NCBI GenBank assembly: GCA_022457065.1
Contig: JAJGBQ010000005.1
Span: 1,860,001-1,924,000 of the forward strand
Reading direction: 5' to 3'
DNA from: Curvularia sp. ZM96
Lineage: Eukaryota > Ascomycota > Dothideomycetes > Pleosporales > Pleosporaceae
Length of the DNA stretch: 64,000 nt
The position numbers and the translations under genes were made by a program. The notes beneath the pieces are model-generated. The model was not told the origin of the DNA and searched no databases. It saw only the letters and a program-made list of their open reading frames with translations. Each line of letters opens with the position of its first letter. Within the stretch, counting starts at the first letter, position 1. Shown one piece after another: positions 33,718-44,657 of this stretch.

Positions 33718-33876
33718 CACGCACGCAACCTATAGTGAGCCAGGCACTCAATTGTATACCTTCCTTCTTCTCTTCACCAATTGACACGTATAGGATTACA
33801 GCCTTTTCTCTCTTCACTTTCTGGCGGTTCTGTCTACGCTGTGTGCGCAGCGTGACTCGCATCCCCGCAGCCCACC

Positions 33877-36800
33877 ATGGCGAGCAACAATGTTGAGCCC
33901 ACCAAAGTCAACATCTTGGGCAAAGACTCCATAGTCGTCGGTTACGGCATATGGAAAGACTACGTTGCCCAGGACTTGCTGCAAAACATTCCCTCGTCAA
34001 CATACGTCCTCATCACCGACACCAACATCGGCCCTCTTTACATAGAAACTTTCGAAAGCGCCTTCCGATCCGCCTCACACTCGCTTCCCTCTCCTCCACG
34101 CTTTCTCACCTATTGCATATCACCTGGCGAAACATCCAAGTCACGACATACAAAGGCTGCAGTTGAGGACTGGTTGCTGGCCCAAGGATGTGTGCGCGAC
34201 ACCGTCATAATAGCCCTGGGTGGTGGTGTGATTGGAGACATGATCGGCTACGTTGCAGCCACATACATGCGCGGTATTAAGTTTGTAAATGTGCCTACCA
34301 CGCTTCTGGCCATGGTAGACTCGAGCATAGGTGGCAAGACGGCCATCGACGTGCCTGCTGGCAAGAACTTGATCGGCTCATTCTGGCAGCCAGAGAGGAT
34401 TTACATTGACTTGCGGTTCTTGGAGTCGCTGCCCAAGCGTGAGGTCATTAACGGCATGGCTGAGGTTGTTAAGACAGCTGCTATCTGGAATGAAGAGGAA
34501 TTTACTACGCTCGAAGGTAATGCGAACGACATTCTAGCTGCTGTCGACCAGAAGCCAGTAGACGGGCGCAGAAATTTTGACAAAATCGCCGCTATCCTCA
34601 AGCGCATCGTGCTGGGCTCAGTTCGTGTCAAGGCCGAAGTTGTCTCTGCAGACGAGCGAGAAGGCGGTCTGCGCAACCTGCTGAACTTTGGCCACTCCAT
34701 CGGTCACGCTTACGAGGCCATTCTCACCCCTCAAATCCTCCATGGTGAGTGCGTTGCGATAGGAATGGTCAAGGAAGCCGAGCTGGCGCGTTACCTTGGT
34801 GTATTGGACCCCTCTGCCGTCGCGCGCTTGACGAAATGCATTGCAAGCTACGGACTGCCTACATCTTTGGCTGACAAGACCGTGCGGAAACGTTCGGCGA
34901 ACAAGCCATGCCCGGTCGATGAACTCATCAAGATCATGGCTGTAGACAAGAAGAACGCTGGCAAGACCAAGAAGGTTGTCCTCCTCTCGGGCATTGGAAG
35001 GACATACGAGAAAAAGGCTAGCTCCGTTGAGGATCGCGACATCAAGATTGCACTGTCACCAAGCATATCAGTACATCCTGGCGTTCCGTCGGGCCTGAAC
35101 GTGACATGTACGCCTCCCGGATCAAAGAGTATCTCTAACCGAGTCCTTGTGCTTGCTGCGCTTGGAACTGGCTCGTGCCGCATTACCAATCTGCTACACT
35201 CAGATGACACCCAGGTCATGCTGGATGCACTAGCAAAAATGCAGGGCGCCACGTTTGCATGGGAAAATGATGGCAAGGAACTCGTTGTTACTGGCAACGG
35301 TGGTAACCTCAAGGCTTCAAGCAACGAGCTCTACCTTGGAAATGCTGGTACAGCAGCGCGTTTCTTGACTTCAGTCACCGCGCTTTGCCAGCCCACAGAC
35401 GGTGTCACATCAACTGTGGTCACTGGTAATGCTCGTATGAAGGAACGACCCATCGGCCCGCTCGTGAAATCCCTCCGCACCATGGGTGTCGAGATTGACT
35501 ACCAGGAGAACGAAGGGAGCCTTCCGCTCCGAATCTCAGCTTGCGGCGGCTTTGGCTCCGACTCCTTCACGGGCGAAATCGAGCTTACTGCAAACGTGTC
35601 ATCGCAATATGTGTCTTCGATTTTGTTGAGTGCCCCATACTCCAAGAAGCCAGTCACACTGCGCTTGGTTGGCGGCAAGGTCATCTCTCAGCCCTACATT
35701 GACATGACCATTGCTATGATGGCTTCTTTCGGAGTGCAGGTCGAGCGATCTGAGAGCGACCCCAACACCTACCACATTCCCAACAAGCCATACACTAACC
35801 CATCGGAATACGAGGTTGAAAGTGATGCTAGTTCCGCCACTTACCCGCTCGCTATCGCAGCCATCACTGGCACTACTTGCACAGTGCCTAACATTGGCTC
35901 TAGTTCACTACAAGGCGACGCTCGATTCGCCGTCGAGGTCTTGAAGCCCATGGGTTGCACTGTCGAACAAACGAAGACATCAACGACTGTCACTGGCCCA
36001 CCACGCGGTGAACTCAAGGCTGTCAAGGAAATCGACATGGAACCTATGACCGACGCATTCCTTACAGCATCTGTTCTCGCTGCAGTAGCGTCTTCGAACG
36101 GCTCTAGTGTTACGACCCGCATCTACGGTATCGCAAACCAGCGTGTCAAGGAATGCAATCGTATCCAAGCCATGGAAGACGAGTTGGCCAAGTTTGGCGT
36201 GACTTGCAGACAGTTTGACGACGGAATTGAGGTTGATGGAAAGGCCTATCAGCTCGACGCTCCCAAAGTTGGCATTCATTGCTATGACGATCATCGCGTT
36301 GCCATGAGTTTTGCTGTTCTCTCACTAGTCGCACCTGCGCCTGTGCTAATTCTCGAAAAAGAGTGCACTGGAAAGACATGGCCAGGCTACTGGGACAGCC
36401 TAAACCAGGTCTTCAAAGCCAAGCTTGAGGGTGTAGAGCTTCCAACACAAACCAGCACACGTAAGACTACATCAAAGAACGATCAAAAATCTATTTTTGT
36501 TATTGGAATGCGAGGAGCTGGAAAGACAACCATGGGTGGATGGGCGGCACGCGCTCTCGGACGGCCTTTGATCGATCTGGACACCGCCCTCGAGGAACAT
36601 GTCGGCATGACGATACCCGAACTGATCAAAGAGAAGGGCTGGGAAGGCTTCCGAAGCGAAGAGCTAAAGCTCCTAGAAAATACTATGAAGGAGAAGCCCA
36701 ATGGTTATGTTCTGGCTTGTGGTGGAGGCATAGTTGAGACACCAGATGCTCGCAAGATGCTCATTGACTACCACAAGAGCGGCGGCATTGTGCTTCTTGT

Positions 36801-38698
36801 TTCAAGAGACATCAATAAGGTGGTTTCCTTCCTTCAGATCGACAAGACGAGGCCAGCCTACGTTGACGATATTATGGGTGTCTGGCTGAGACGTCGGGAT
36901 TGGTACATGGAGTGCAGCAATTACCGCTTCCACAGCCATGTCGCTGGCTCTAGCGGTATTCCTCAGGCACAGGCAGAGATAGCCCGCTTCTTGAACATAA
37001 TCACAGGCAAGACCTCGGTGTTGAAGGAACTGAAGAAGAGGAAGCATTCCTTCTTCGTCTGCCTTTCTGCGCCGCGACTTGAGCCTTGCATCAAGACATT
37101 ACCCGCGATCGTAGTCGGTTCAGATGCTGTTGAGCTGAGGGTAGATTTGCTTGAAGACCCTGAAGGTCAAGAAGGCCTACCAACGCCAGAATTTGTCGTT
37201 GATCAGCTCACCATTTTGCGCACAGTCACTTCAATACCGGTCATTTTCACGTTGCGAACAAAGGCACAAGGCGGCAAATTTCCGGACCAAGCATACGACA
37301 AGGCCCTTGAACTTTACCGGACGGCGTTGAGATTGGGATGTGAATTCGTGGATCTGGAGTTGACCATGCCTGAAGACATTCTGCGGGAGGTATCGGAGAA
37401 TCGTGGTTTCTCTGAAATCATCGCAAGTCATCACGACCCGAAGGGCGAACTGAACTGGAAGAACGGTTCTTGGATTTCTCACTACAACCGTGCACTCCAG
37501 TACGGCACGGTCATAAAGCTTGTTGGCGTTGCCAAGTCACTGGAAGACAACTTTGCGCTCGCAGAGTTCAAGAGCTGGGCACAGACAGCACATCCTGTGC
37601 CACTTATTGCCATAAACATGGGTGAGAAGGGCAAGATGAGCAGAATACTGAACGGCTTTATGACACCCGTCTCGCACCCTCTACTTCCTTCTGCAACCGC
37701 ACCAGGTCAGCTTTCAGCGGTAGACATTCGTCGTGGTCTCTCGTTGATGGGCGAGATTCCAACCAAAAAATTCTTCATTTTCGGCTCACCAATTGCACAA
37801 AGTCCTAGCCCGCGTTTGCACAACACCCTTTTCCGCGAAACAGGACTACCTCATGTCTACAGTCGCCACGAGACTACAGATGTGAACTCGATACGCGACA
37901 TCATCCACTCGCCAGAATTTGGCGGTGCCAGTGTCACTATTCCTCTGAAACAAGACGTTATACCCCTGCTTGACGGTGTTGGTCCGGAGGTCGAGGTGAT
38001 AGGCGCCGTCAACACCATTGTCCCTGAGATTTCTGTCGACGAGGCCACTGGCAAGGAAGTGACACGCCTCATTGGCCGCAACACCGACTACCTGGGCATG
38101 GTACTCATCCTACGCAATGCCGGAGCCCAAGGAAGCGGCTCCGCGCTTGTCATCGGCGGTGGAGGCACAAGCCGTGCCGCCATCCATGCCCTCAAGGAGA
38201 TGGGCTACGGCCCCATCTACCTTCTCGGCCGCAACCAAGCAAAGATGGAGACGCTCAAGAACGCTTTCCCGGCGGAATACAACATCCACGTCCTGAACTC
38301 ACCAGCCGATGTCCAGGCGCTCGAAATCGCACCGAACGCTGCTATTGGCACCATTCCGGCGGATCAACCCATCGACATTGCCATCCGCGAGACACTCTGC
38401 GCCATCTTTGAAAAAGGCAAGGCGTCTGTCCGAGACATTGAAGCGGGTACGGAGAGGATCCTCCTCGAGATGGCGTACAAGCCGCCGGTTACTGCACTGA
38501 TCCAGCTCGCCATGGACAATGGCTGGAAGACAGTCAATGGACTGGAAGTATTGGTCGGACAGGGCGTGAACCAGTTTGAGTACTGGACTGGTGTGCGGCC
38601 TTTATACGAGGTTGCTCGTGTAAGTGTCATTGGGGATTTTCTTGCTGTGACAACGTGCTGACTTGAAGCAGGATGCGGTGATTAACCAGACGGACTGA
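33877..38698 (+). CDS. ARO1: pentafunctional AROM polypeptide (shikimate pathway)
   Basis: Cytosolic five-domain enzyme that carries DAHP to EPSP for aromatic amino acid synthesis. Two exons (33877-38619, 38672-38698) give 1589 residues; a 52-nt intron sets off the last eight codons, DAVINQTD. Domains in order: 3-dehydroquinate synthase (about 1-385; ALGGGVIGDMIGYVAATYMRG, DSSIGGKTAID with NFGHSIGHAYE); EPSP synthase (about 398-845; PPGSKSISNR, LGNAGTAARFL, RMKERPIGPL); shikimate kinase (about 870-1055; P-loop GMRGAGKTT from residue 877); type I 3-dehydroquinase (about 1057-1290; ASHHDPKGEL, Lys in VIKLVGVAKS); shikimate dehydrogenase (about 1297-1589; FGSPIAQSPSPRLHN, NTDYLGM, VIGGGGTSRAA). 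All catalytic blocks look intact. Length and order are those of fungal AROM. Confidence 0.98.
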
Positions 38699-39139
38699 GC
38701 TGGATGAGATGACTGAGTTGATTGAAGTGTTGACAAAAGTATATAAGGAATATTATCTAAATTCTTGGTTTCAACACCTGCTAGGCAATAGTACCGTCGT
38801 GAAAGTCTTCCCGATTTGCAAATTTGATATACGAAACTTTATCCCTGATCATTTTCTATCAAAGTATGACAAACTCTAAACGAAAATCGGTATTATACAA
38901 AGAATACGCACACATTGTCTTTTGCACACATATACATATACACATATGCTCACTCTCCCTCTCCCTCTGTCCTTTATCTCGCCCACATACACACCCAAGA
39001 AGAAAAAACACATCTAACGTTTTATTACACAACACCAAATCCCACCCTCATTCTTCGAGGCGAAAAACAAGAAGAAGACAAAATTCAGAACCCTCGCTCT
39101 TCTTGACAATCGAACTCCACTCACACTCTACAAACCCCA
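38699..39139. other. convergent spacer
   Basis: 440 bp between the stops of AROM and the reverse-strand gene. AT-rich, with CT-rich and CA-rich simple sequence around 38920-38990. No gene seen; probably two 3' UTRs. Confidence 0.45.
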
Positions 39140-41803
39140 TCAAAATATCTCATTCGAATCCCTTCTTGCCTCTGCCCTCTCCCTGGCCTTCAATAACATC
39201 AGCCCTCTCAACGCATCCTCAGCAATCTTCGCATCGATTGCACGATCCAGACGGTGGACAATGGTCTTACTCGGTGCGCGGAAGGCATTGGGATCTGCTT
39301 CGTCTACTGCGCTCACAACGGAGAGCGAAGGCGAGGGTGAAGGAGAAGCCGAGGCACGCGAGCGGCGGACCACGGGGTTACTGGGGTTGGGTGAGAGATA
39401 CCTGGGTGCATGGCGCGAACGTGTGCGTTGAGGAGGTAGGGGGAGGGGTTTTGGCATGGGACTGATGGTGAGTGCGGGACAAGGGGACGGTGTGAGTGTG
39501 ACGGGTGGTGTGTTGGTGGGGTTTGGTGGCGAGCCTTCTGGCGTTGTGGACTCTACGATTGATGTTGGCTTAACGGGTGTTTTGGACCAACCGTTTATTA
39601 CAGGAACGAGACCATTTCGTTTGGGGAGTGCATTAGCGAGTCGAGGTGGAATAGGTTGTTGGCGCGGTGCGGAGGAGGCGTCACAGGTTTCTGAGCGGGT
39701 TGGTTGGAGGGGAAGTTTCCGGGATGATGGTGTGGGTTTCAGAATTGAACGGGGTGTCTTGAGGTTGGATTCATGCTGAGGTGGAGGCGCAACAGGCTTA
39801 GAGGATGGTTTGGATGGGGTTCGTTTAAGAGTGGAAACCACGGGGACTTTCGTGTTGGTTGGGCTTGCTGAAGGTACTTGACTTTTTGGCCTAGCAGAAG
39901 TGCGTTTGGTATTAGGAGAAGCCTGGTTGTTTGGCGTGGAGACGGGCTTCATAGTTGTAGATGGTGCTGACGCAGACTGCCTGTTAGGTTTAGTTGATGG
40001 TGTCGTACTCGCTGACTGATCTGTTCTTGGTCCTTTGGGCTTGTTCGGAACTGCTACACCAACACCCGGTTTCTCAGCTGCATCGCGACTTCTCTCTTGC
40101 GTTAAAGTCGGCGTAGATCTTCCAGGAAGATGTCGCGGCGTCACGGGCGCCTTGGGCATCTTTGACAATGTAGGTCTATTCGGAGAGCCCGTCATAACCC
40201 TTGGCAGAGGTTCCGAGTTGTAATGTAGGTTTTTCGGTCTCCTAAGCGGTCCAATTCCACATGGACTTCTAGTCTTTTGCGATCCTGTCATAGAGTGGCT
40301 ATCTTGTACTGACAGTGGCTCAGTCAAGTTGGCAGGTCCAGAGAGTGTCGGGCTCACGACCCTCAAGGAGCAGTGCTTGGTCTTCTGCAGATTTTGTAGT
40401 TCTCCCCGCGATTTCAAAATCGGGATGGAATTTGTCTCTGCGGCTCCGCTTAGGTCAAAGGGCTGCGCCTTTGTGACCTCTGGCGATGTATCATCCGTGT
40501 CCTGACAGTCGACCTGTTTTCCTGAGTCCACTCTCGTGTCGCCTTGTCTCTTATCCGAAGCGGATTCTGACTCGTGCAGATAGGGATATTGCAGTGTTTC
40601 TGCTTTCTGTACTATATATAGATCGAGAAAGGAGTCAAGGTCTGTTTGAGATGCAGTATCGTAATCCTCATTTTCTTCCTGTTGCAATTCCCTTGGTTCA
40701 AAGACAATGACAGTGGACTCAGACTCAATCCTAGCAGCTACATTCGGCGCAGAAGTAGCACTGCTGCTTGGGATATTCATGTAAGAAAGCGGATCCTTCA
40801 GCTGAAGCTTCTCTGAGGCCTTGTGCAATGGCGTAGGCGAAGCCTTTACTTCACCCATGCACGAAGACACCCATTCATGTATCGTCGACGTTGTGTTGTC
40901 AGTTCCGAGCTTAGCCATGAGCTGTCCAATATCCTCTGGTTGCGACTTTGCTGTATTTCGTCGTTTCCTGATGGGCGCAAGAAATTCGCTCGGGTTGGGT
41001 ATAGGGTGTGTGTTTGGTATGGCGTGGGCATCGTAGTCATCCTCCACAACATCCGCTACACAACCCAAATATGTTTTGAGTGCATAGTCAGGGGGCGGTA
41101 CAAATTTTCCTGCAAGCTCCAAGTTAAGCTTGACTGGTTTAGAAGGTGAGTCCAGCTCAATGGCACGTTTGACCGGGCTGCATGGCCGACCATCGTTGGA
41201 TGCGTCGAGTCTACCCTTCTTCGTTGGAGTCAGCGACAATACTTTATTGGGGCTTTCTTGAATTGATTTGCGGTTCTTGCGAGGACTCGGCGTCTGCTTC
41301 GTCGGAATCCTGGTTGTCAAGTCTGGCATTGCGATGGCGACTTTTGTTGGCGTACTGCATGCTGCCCTCGCGGGACTCTGCTTCTTGGGAGTCGTGCCCT
41401 TCTTGGGCGTGATCTTACTCGGCGGAAGGTCCATAGAAAAGTAGAATGAATCTCTGGCTATTTCCAGCTTGGCCGATGACGGGGTGTCTCGTGCTCGAGC
41501 AGTCGTCTTTTGCTCTCCGGTGGGTGTGCGAGGTGACGATGTCATCGACGACATTTTTGTTTCGCGGAGGAACCGTTGGTGAACTGGAGACACCCTCGAG
41601 TTCAGGGCGGCAGGGCGAGTGCTCTTTTGAAGCGGAGAGCGTGCACTGTTTGTCGTACTCGACGGGTCTGTGTTCTCATCTGCTATTGGTGCTACCTTGA
41701 TGGTTGGAGCTGCCATTGAGGCCATAGCGGCGCTCGTTGAGATGCGCCTAGTCGCGACGCTCATGTCAGTGAAAGGTACCATTGTGGCACTGGTTTGTCG
41801 CAT
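39140..41803 (-). CDS. large disordered Ser/Thr/Pro-rich protein
   Basis: Unrecognised. The frame extends to 41944 but has no ATG there; the first in-frame ATG is at 41803, giving 887 residues, with further ATGs at 41782 and 41764. The sequence is low-complexity throughout, with very many SP and TP pairs next to Lys/Arg (TPTKKGR, CSPVKRA, KTPRSILKPTPSSRKLP), which look like sites for proline-directed kinases such as CDK. An acidic stretch in the middle (EPRELQQEENEDYDTASQTD) and a short regular C-terminal helix (RAIDAKIAEDALRGLMLLKA) are the only order seen. Nuclear or cytoskeletal roles are common for such proteins, but nothing here proves one. A TTGCACAG just upstream of the ATG region could be an acceptor for an unseen 5' exon. 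Confidence 0.7.
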   Translation of the reverse strand: MRQTSATMVPFTDMSVATRRISTSAAMASMAAPTIKVAPIADENTDPSSTTNSARSPLQKSTRPAALNSRVSPVHQRFLRETKMSSMTSSPRTPTGEQKTTARARDTPSSAKLEIARDSFYFSMDLPPSKITPKKGTTPKKQSPARAACSTPTKVAIAMPDLTTRIPTKQTPSPRKNRKSIQESPNKVLSLTPTKKGRLDASNDGRPCSPVKRAIELDSPSKPVKLNLELAGKFVPPPDYALKTYLGCVADVVEDDYDAHAIPNTHPIPNPSEFLAPIRKRRNTAKSQPEDIGQLMAKLGTDNTTSTIHEWVSSCMGEVKASPTPLHKASEKLQLKDPLSYMNIPSSSATSAPNVAARIESESTVIVFEPRELQQEENEDYDTASQTDLDSFLDLYIVQKAETLQYPYLHESESASDKRQGDTRVDSGKQVDCQDTDDTSPEVTKAQPFDLSGAAETNSIPILKSRGELQNLQKTKHCSLRVVSPTLSGPANLTEPLSVQDSHSMTGSQKTRSPCGIGPLRRPKNLHYNSEPLPRVMTGSPNRPTLSKMPKAPVTPRHLPGRSTPTLTQERSRDAAEKPGVGVAVPNKPKGPRTDQSASTTPSTKPNRQSASAPSTTMKPVSTPNNQASPNTKRTSARPKSQVPSASPTNTKVPVVSTLKRTPSKPSSKPVAPPPQHESNLKTPRSILKPTPSSRKLPLQPTRSETCDASSAPRQQPIPPRLANALPKRNGLVPVINGWSKTPVKPTSIVESTTPEGSPPNPTNTPPVTLTPSPCPALTISPMPKPLPLPPQRTRSRHAPRYLSPNPSNPVVRRSRASASPSPSPSLSVVSAVDEADPNAFRAPSKTIVHRLDRAIDAKIAEDALRGLMLLKARERAEARRDSNEIF

Positions 41804-42144
41804 GAGCTCGAATAAGCAGCGGCTGGAAGGGCCCAAAGGCGACTCTTGAACAGTTGAAGAGAACTGGGGTCCAGAAGACGAGTGCAGCGATTGTTTTGGG
41901 TCAGTCTGTGCAACAAGCAAACAAACGACCCACCTGCCGTTCACGTCCCCGTGTACACAGAAAGCTATGCACGAGTTATTGATTTGGCGCTAGGAAAACA
42001 AAACACCTATAGCCACTAGTGCGTGCAGTGTCTACAAACGTGGGAATAAGCACTTATCCATCTATACACGCTAGCCGTTGGATATATAGGGCGATCACTC
42101 AACTACAGTATTTGTTTCTTTTACATTTCAGCCTCGTCCTCCAC

Positions 42145-43782
42145 TCATAGCTTCTCCTTCAGACTCGACTTGAGCCTCCTCTCTACAGCATCCAGGTACT
42201 CGTTGGTTGTGACCCAGCTGGCCCTGTCCTTCTTTCCACATGCTAGCGCGAGATCCTTGGTCATGATCTTGTCCACATCGACAGTGTCAATGCAGGCCTT
42301 CTCGAGTGTCTCGGCAAAGACAACAAGTTCGGGGGTATTGTCAAGCTCGCCACGCTTGGCAAGACCTTGGGTCCAGGCAAAGATGGAGGCAATGGGGTTG
42401 GTCGAGGTCTCCTTGCCCTTCTGGTGCTCGCGGTAGTGGCGGGTGACGGTGCCGTGGGCGGCCTCGGCCTCGAACGTCTTGCCGTCTGGTGTGATGAGAG
42501 TAGAGGTCATGAGACCGAGAGAGCCGAAACCTTGAGCGACAATGTCGGACTGAACATCTCCATCGTAGTCTGGTATTTTGTCAGTAAACTGCTAGGGCTG
42601 GATAGAAGTAAATACGCACTCTTCATGGCAATGACGTAACCGCCCTCGCTCTTGATCATCTGGGCGACCATGTCGTCAATCAGACGGTGCTCGTACCAGA
42701 TGTTGGCAGCCTCAAAGTCCTTCTTGTACTGGCTGTCGTAGATTTCCTGGAAGACATCCTTGAACTTTCCGTCATAGGCCTTGAGAATGGTGTTCTTGGT
42801 GCTCATGTACAGAGGCATCTTCTTGTCGAGCGCCATCTTGAACGAGGCATGTGCGAAACCGGAGATGGACTCTGTGGTGTTGTACTGGGTCTGCGCAACA
42901 CCGCCCTCGGCAGGGAAGTCGTAGACCTTGATGACCTCGGGCTTGCCGCCCTTTGGTGTGTAGACCATCTCAAGCGTACCCTCGCCGGGAATGACACGGT
43001 CCTTGGCGCGGTATTGGTCGCCGAAAGCGTGACGGCCGATGATGATGGGCTGTTTCCATCCAGGTACCAGGCGGGGAATGGTGGGGATGACGATAGGCGC
43101 GCGGAAGACGGTTCCTCCTCTGAAGTGCAGTTAGCTATACATTCGTAGTCCTTTGCGAAAATGCATGACCCTACAATTGGTTTCGGATGGTACCGTTGGG
43201 CGACAGCCACATTTTCTTGAGCTTAAACTCCTCAACACGCTGCTCATCTGGGGTAATGGTTGCGCACTTGACACCGACCGAGTACTTCTTGATAGCCTCG
43301 GCGGCATCGAGCGTTACCTGGTCGTCGGTCTGGTCACGGTATTCCAGACCAAGATCGTAGTACTTGAGGTCAATGTCGAGGTAGGGGTAGATGAACTGGT
43401 ATGCTCAGTAAGCCTGCTGCCCGCACATTCGTTCGTTTTTTTTTCTTGTTGGTGTTGGGCGTACCTTGTCCTTGATGGACTGCCAGATGATCCTAGTCAT
43501 CTCATCTCCGTCAAGCTCCACGACGGGGTTCTTGACCTTGATTTTGTTGACTGAAGCAGAGGACGCCATCCTGTAGTTTCCGAGTTGTGTGTATAGCCTA
43601 GCAGGCGTAGCAATGGCACTGTTGTTGGCAGTTGTTCGTCGTGGGCTCAAAAGCTGGGCCGATGTCGCAGTAGTCTGGGAAGCTAAGCAGCGTGTCGCAA
43701 AAGAGCACGTCTGACGGCGGGAGAGTCGTGCAATTGAAGATGCAGTGCGGATAGCCGCGGGGCTTGGAACTGCCGGCCTCAT
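42145..43782 (-). CDS. IDP1: NADP-dependent isocitrate dehydrogenase
   Basis: Converts isocitrate to 2-oxoglutarate with NADP, supplying NADPH. Four exons (43782-43465, 43395-43175, 43119-42620, 42569-42145) give 487 residues. Seen: an Arg/Ser/Ala-rich N-terminus (MRPAVPSPAAIRTASSIARL) typical of mitochondrial targeting; then from Met72 (ATG at 43569) the conserved enzyme begins, VNKIKVKNPVVELDGDEMTR, with WLSPNGTIRNQLGGTVFR, NYDGDVQSDIVAQGFGSLGL and EAAHGTVTRHY. Starting at Met72 gives 416 residues, the size of cytosolic forms. In Aspergillus one gene makes both forms from different starts, so dual use is plausible here. The C-terminus KEKL is not a good peroxisomal signal. Tandem with the upstream disordered-protein gene's neighbour, both on the reverse strand. 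Confidence 0.97.
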
Positions 43783-44657
43783 GGCGAAGATATAGGAAGG
43801 ACAAGGTGATAACCTCGGAAAGATAGGTGCTGGGCGCGGTGCAGAAGTCGAGGTTTCCGGCCGCGGTCTCGACTGTGGATAGGAAGTACGGCGACGAGCT
43901 TCGGCTGATGGGACGATGGATGGAGTCGCCTAGCGGGATAACCAGAGCCGAGGCGGCCGCACGCCGTTATGAACTCGTCGCAGAGGCCTGATGCCTGCTT
44001 AGCTGTGCCATATATACATCTCGAACCAGCAGGTGGTGCCGCTGCCACGGCTAATACCCCTCCGCCGCATTCTTGGAGACGCGCTTCCCTTGCCGTTGGG
44101 GGCAGCCTGCCTGTCACGCGCGGGCGCTCAATCCTGCGGCGCGGGGAACTCGAAGCTTGGGTATGACGTGATCCGTACCGGTGCCAGAGCTGTAGTATGA
44201 ACACATGCTGGGGGTGCGCGACTTTAGTAGACCAGCGAGTCGGTCGAGGCAAGTGTCGGCAGCATGCGAGTAATGCGGGGTCTCGCTCTAGGTGTATTTA
44301 TGTATGTAGTACTGTGTGACTTGCTTCTGGCCCTGCATCCGGAACCCCTCACGCCGCCATGGCTTGCAGACACTCGGCCGCCGAGGGCAAGACATTCGGC
44401 ATAATAGACTTGCTTTTTTCATTTGAGACGACTGTACTTGCGTCAATGGAATGTAGTCGATTTATAACATAGTAAAATACAACACTGAGTTCATCCAAAC
44501 TACATGACCATCCAAGACTAAACACTACACAATAAAAAGGGGTATCTCTCAAACGTTACCATCACACACGTTGCGACAACAAAGGAAAATACTCTTCATG
44601 CTTCATCCAGCAACTTCAGGACCATCTGGCCCTCCACTCGCAGAATTCAGTCTCGCA
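43783..44657. promoter_or_regulatory. IDP1 upstream region
   Basis: 875 bp between the IDP1 start and the end of the rhodopsin-like gene, both reverse strand. It should hold the IDP1 promoter and the 3' UTR of the neighbour. No gene or specific site identified. Confidence 0.4.

Larger units (their letters stand above)
31779..33876. promoter_or_regulatory. divergent intergenic region, MFS and AROM
   Basis: About 2.1 kb between outward-facing starts. No gene supported: the frames present have no domain. The MFS side has the inverted repeat at 32002-32044; the AROM side has a TGACTCA at 33711-33717 and a pyrimidine-rich leader at 33760-33870. Confidence 0.45.

Noticed and set aside
41804..41944. 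upstream part of the disordered-protein frame
   Set aside because: No ATG; the frame opens on GTG and the residues look like leader. A TTGCACAG there may be a 5' UTR acceptor.
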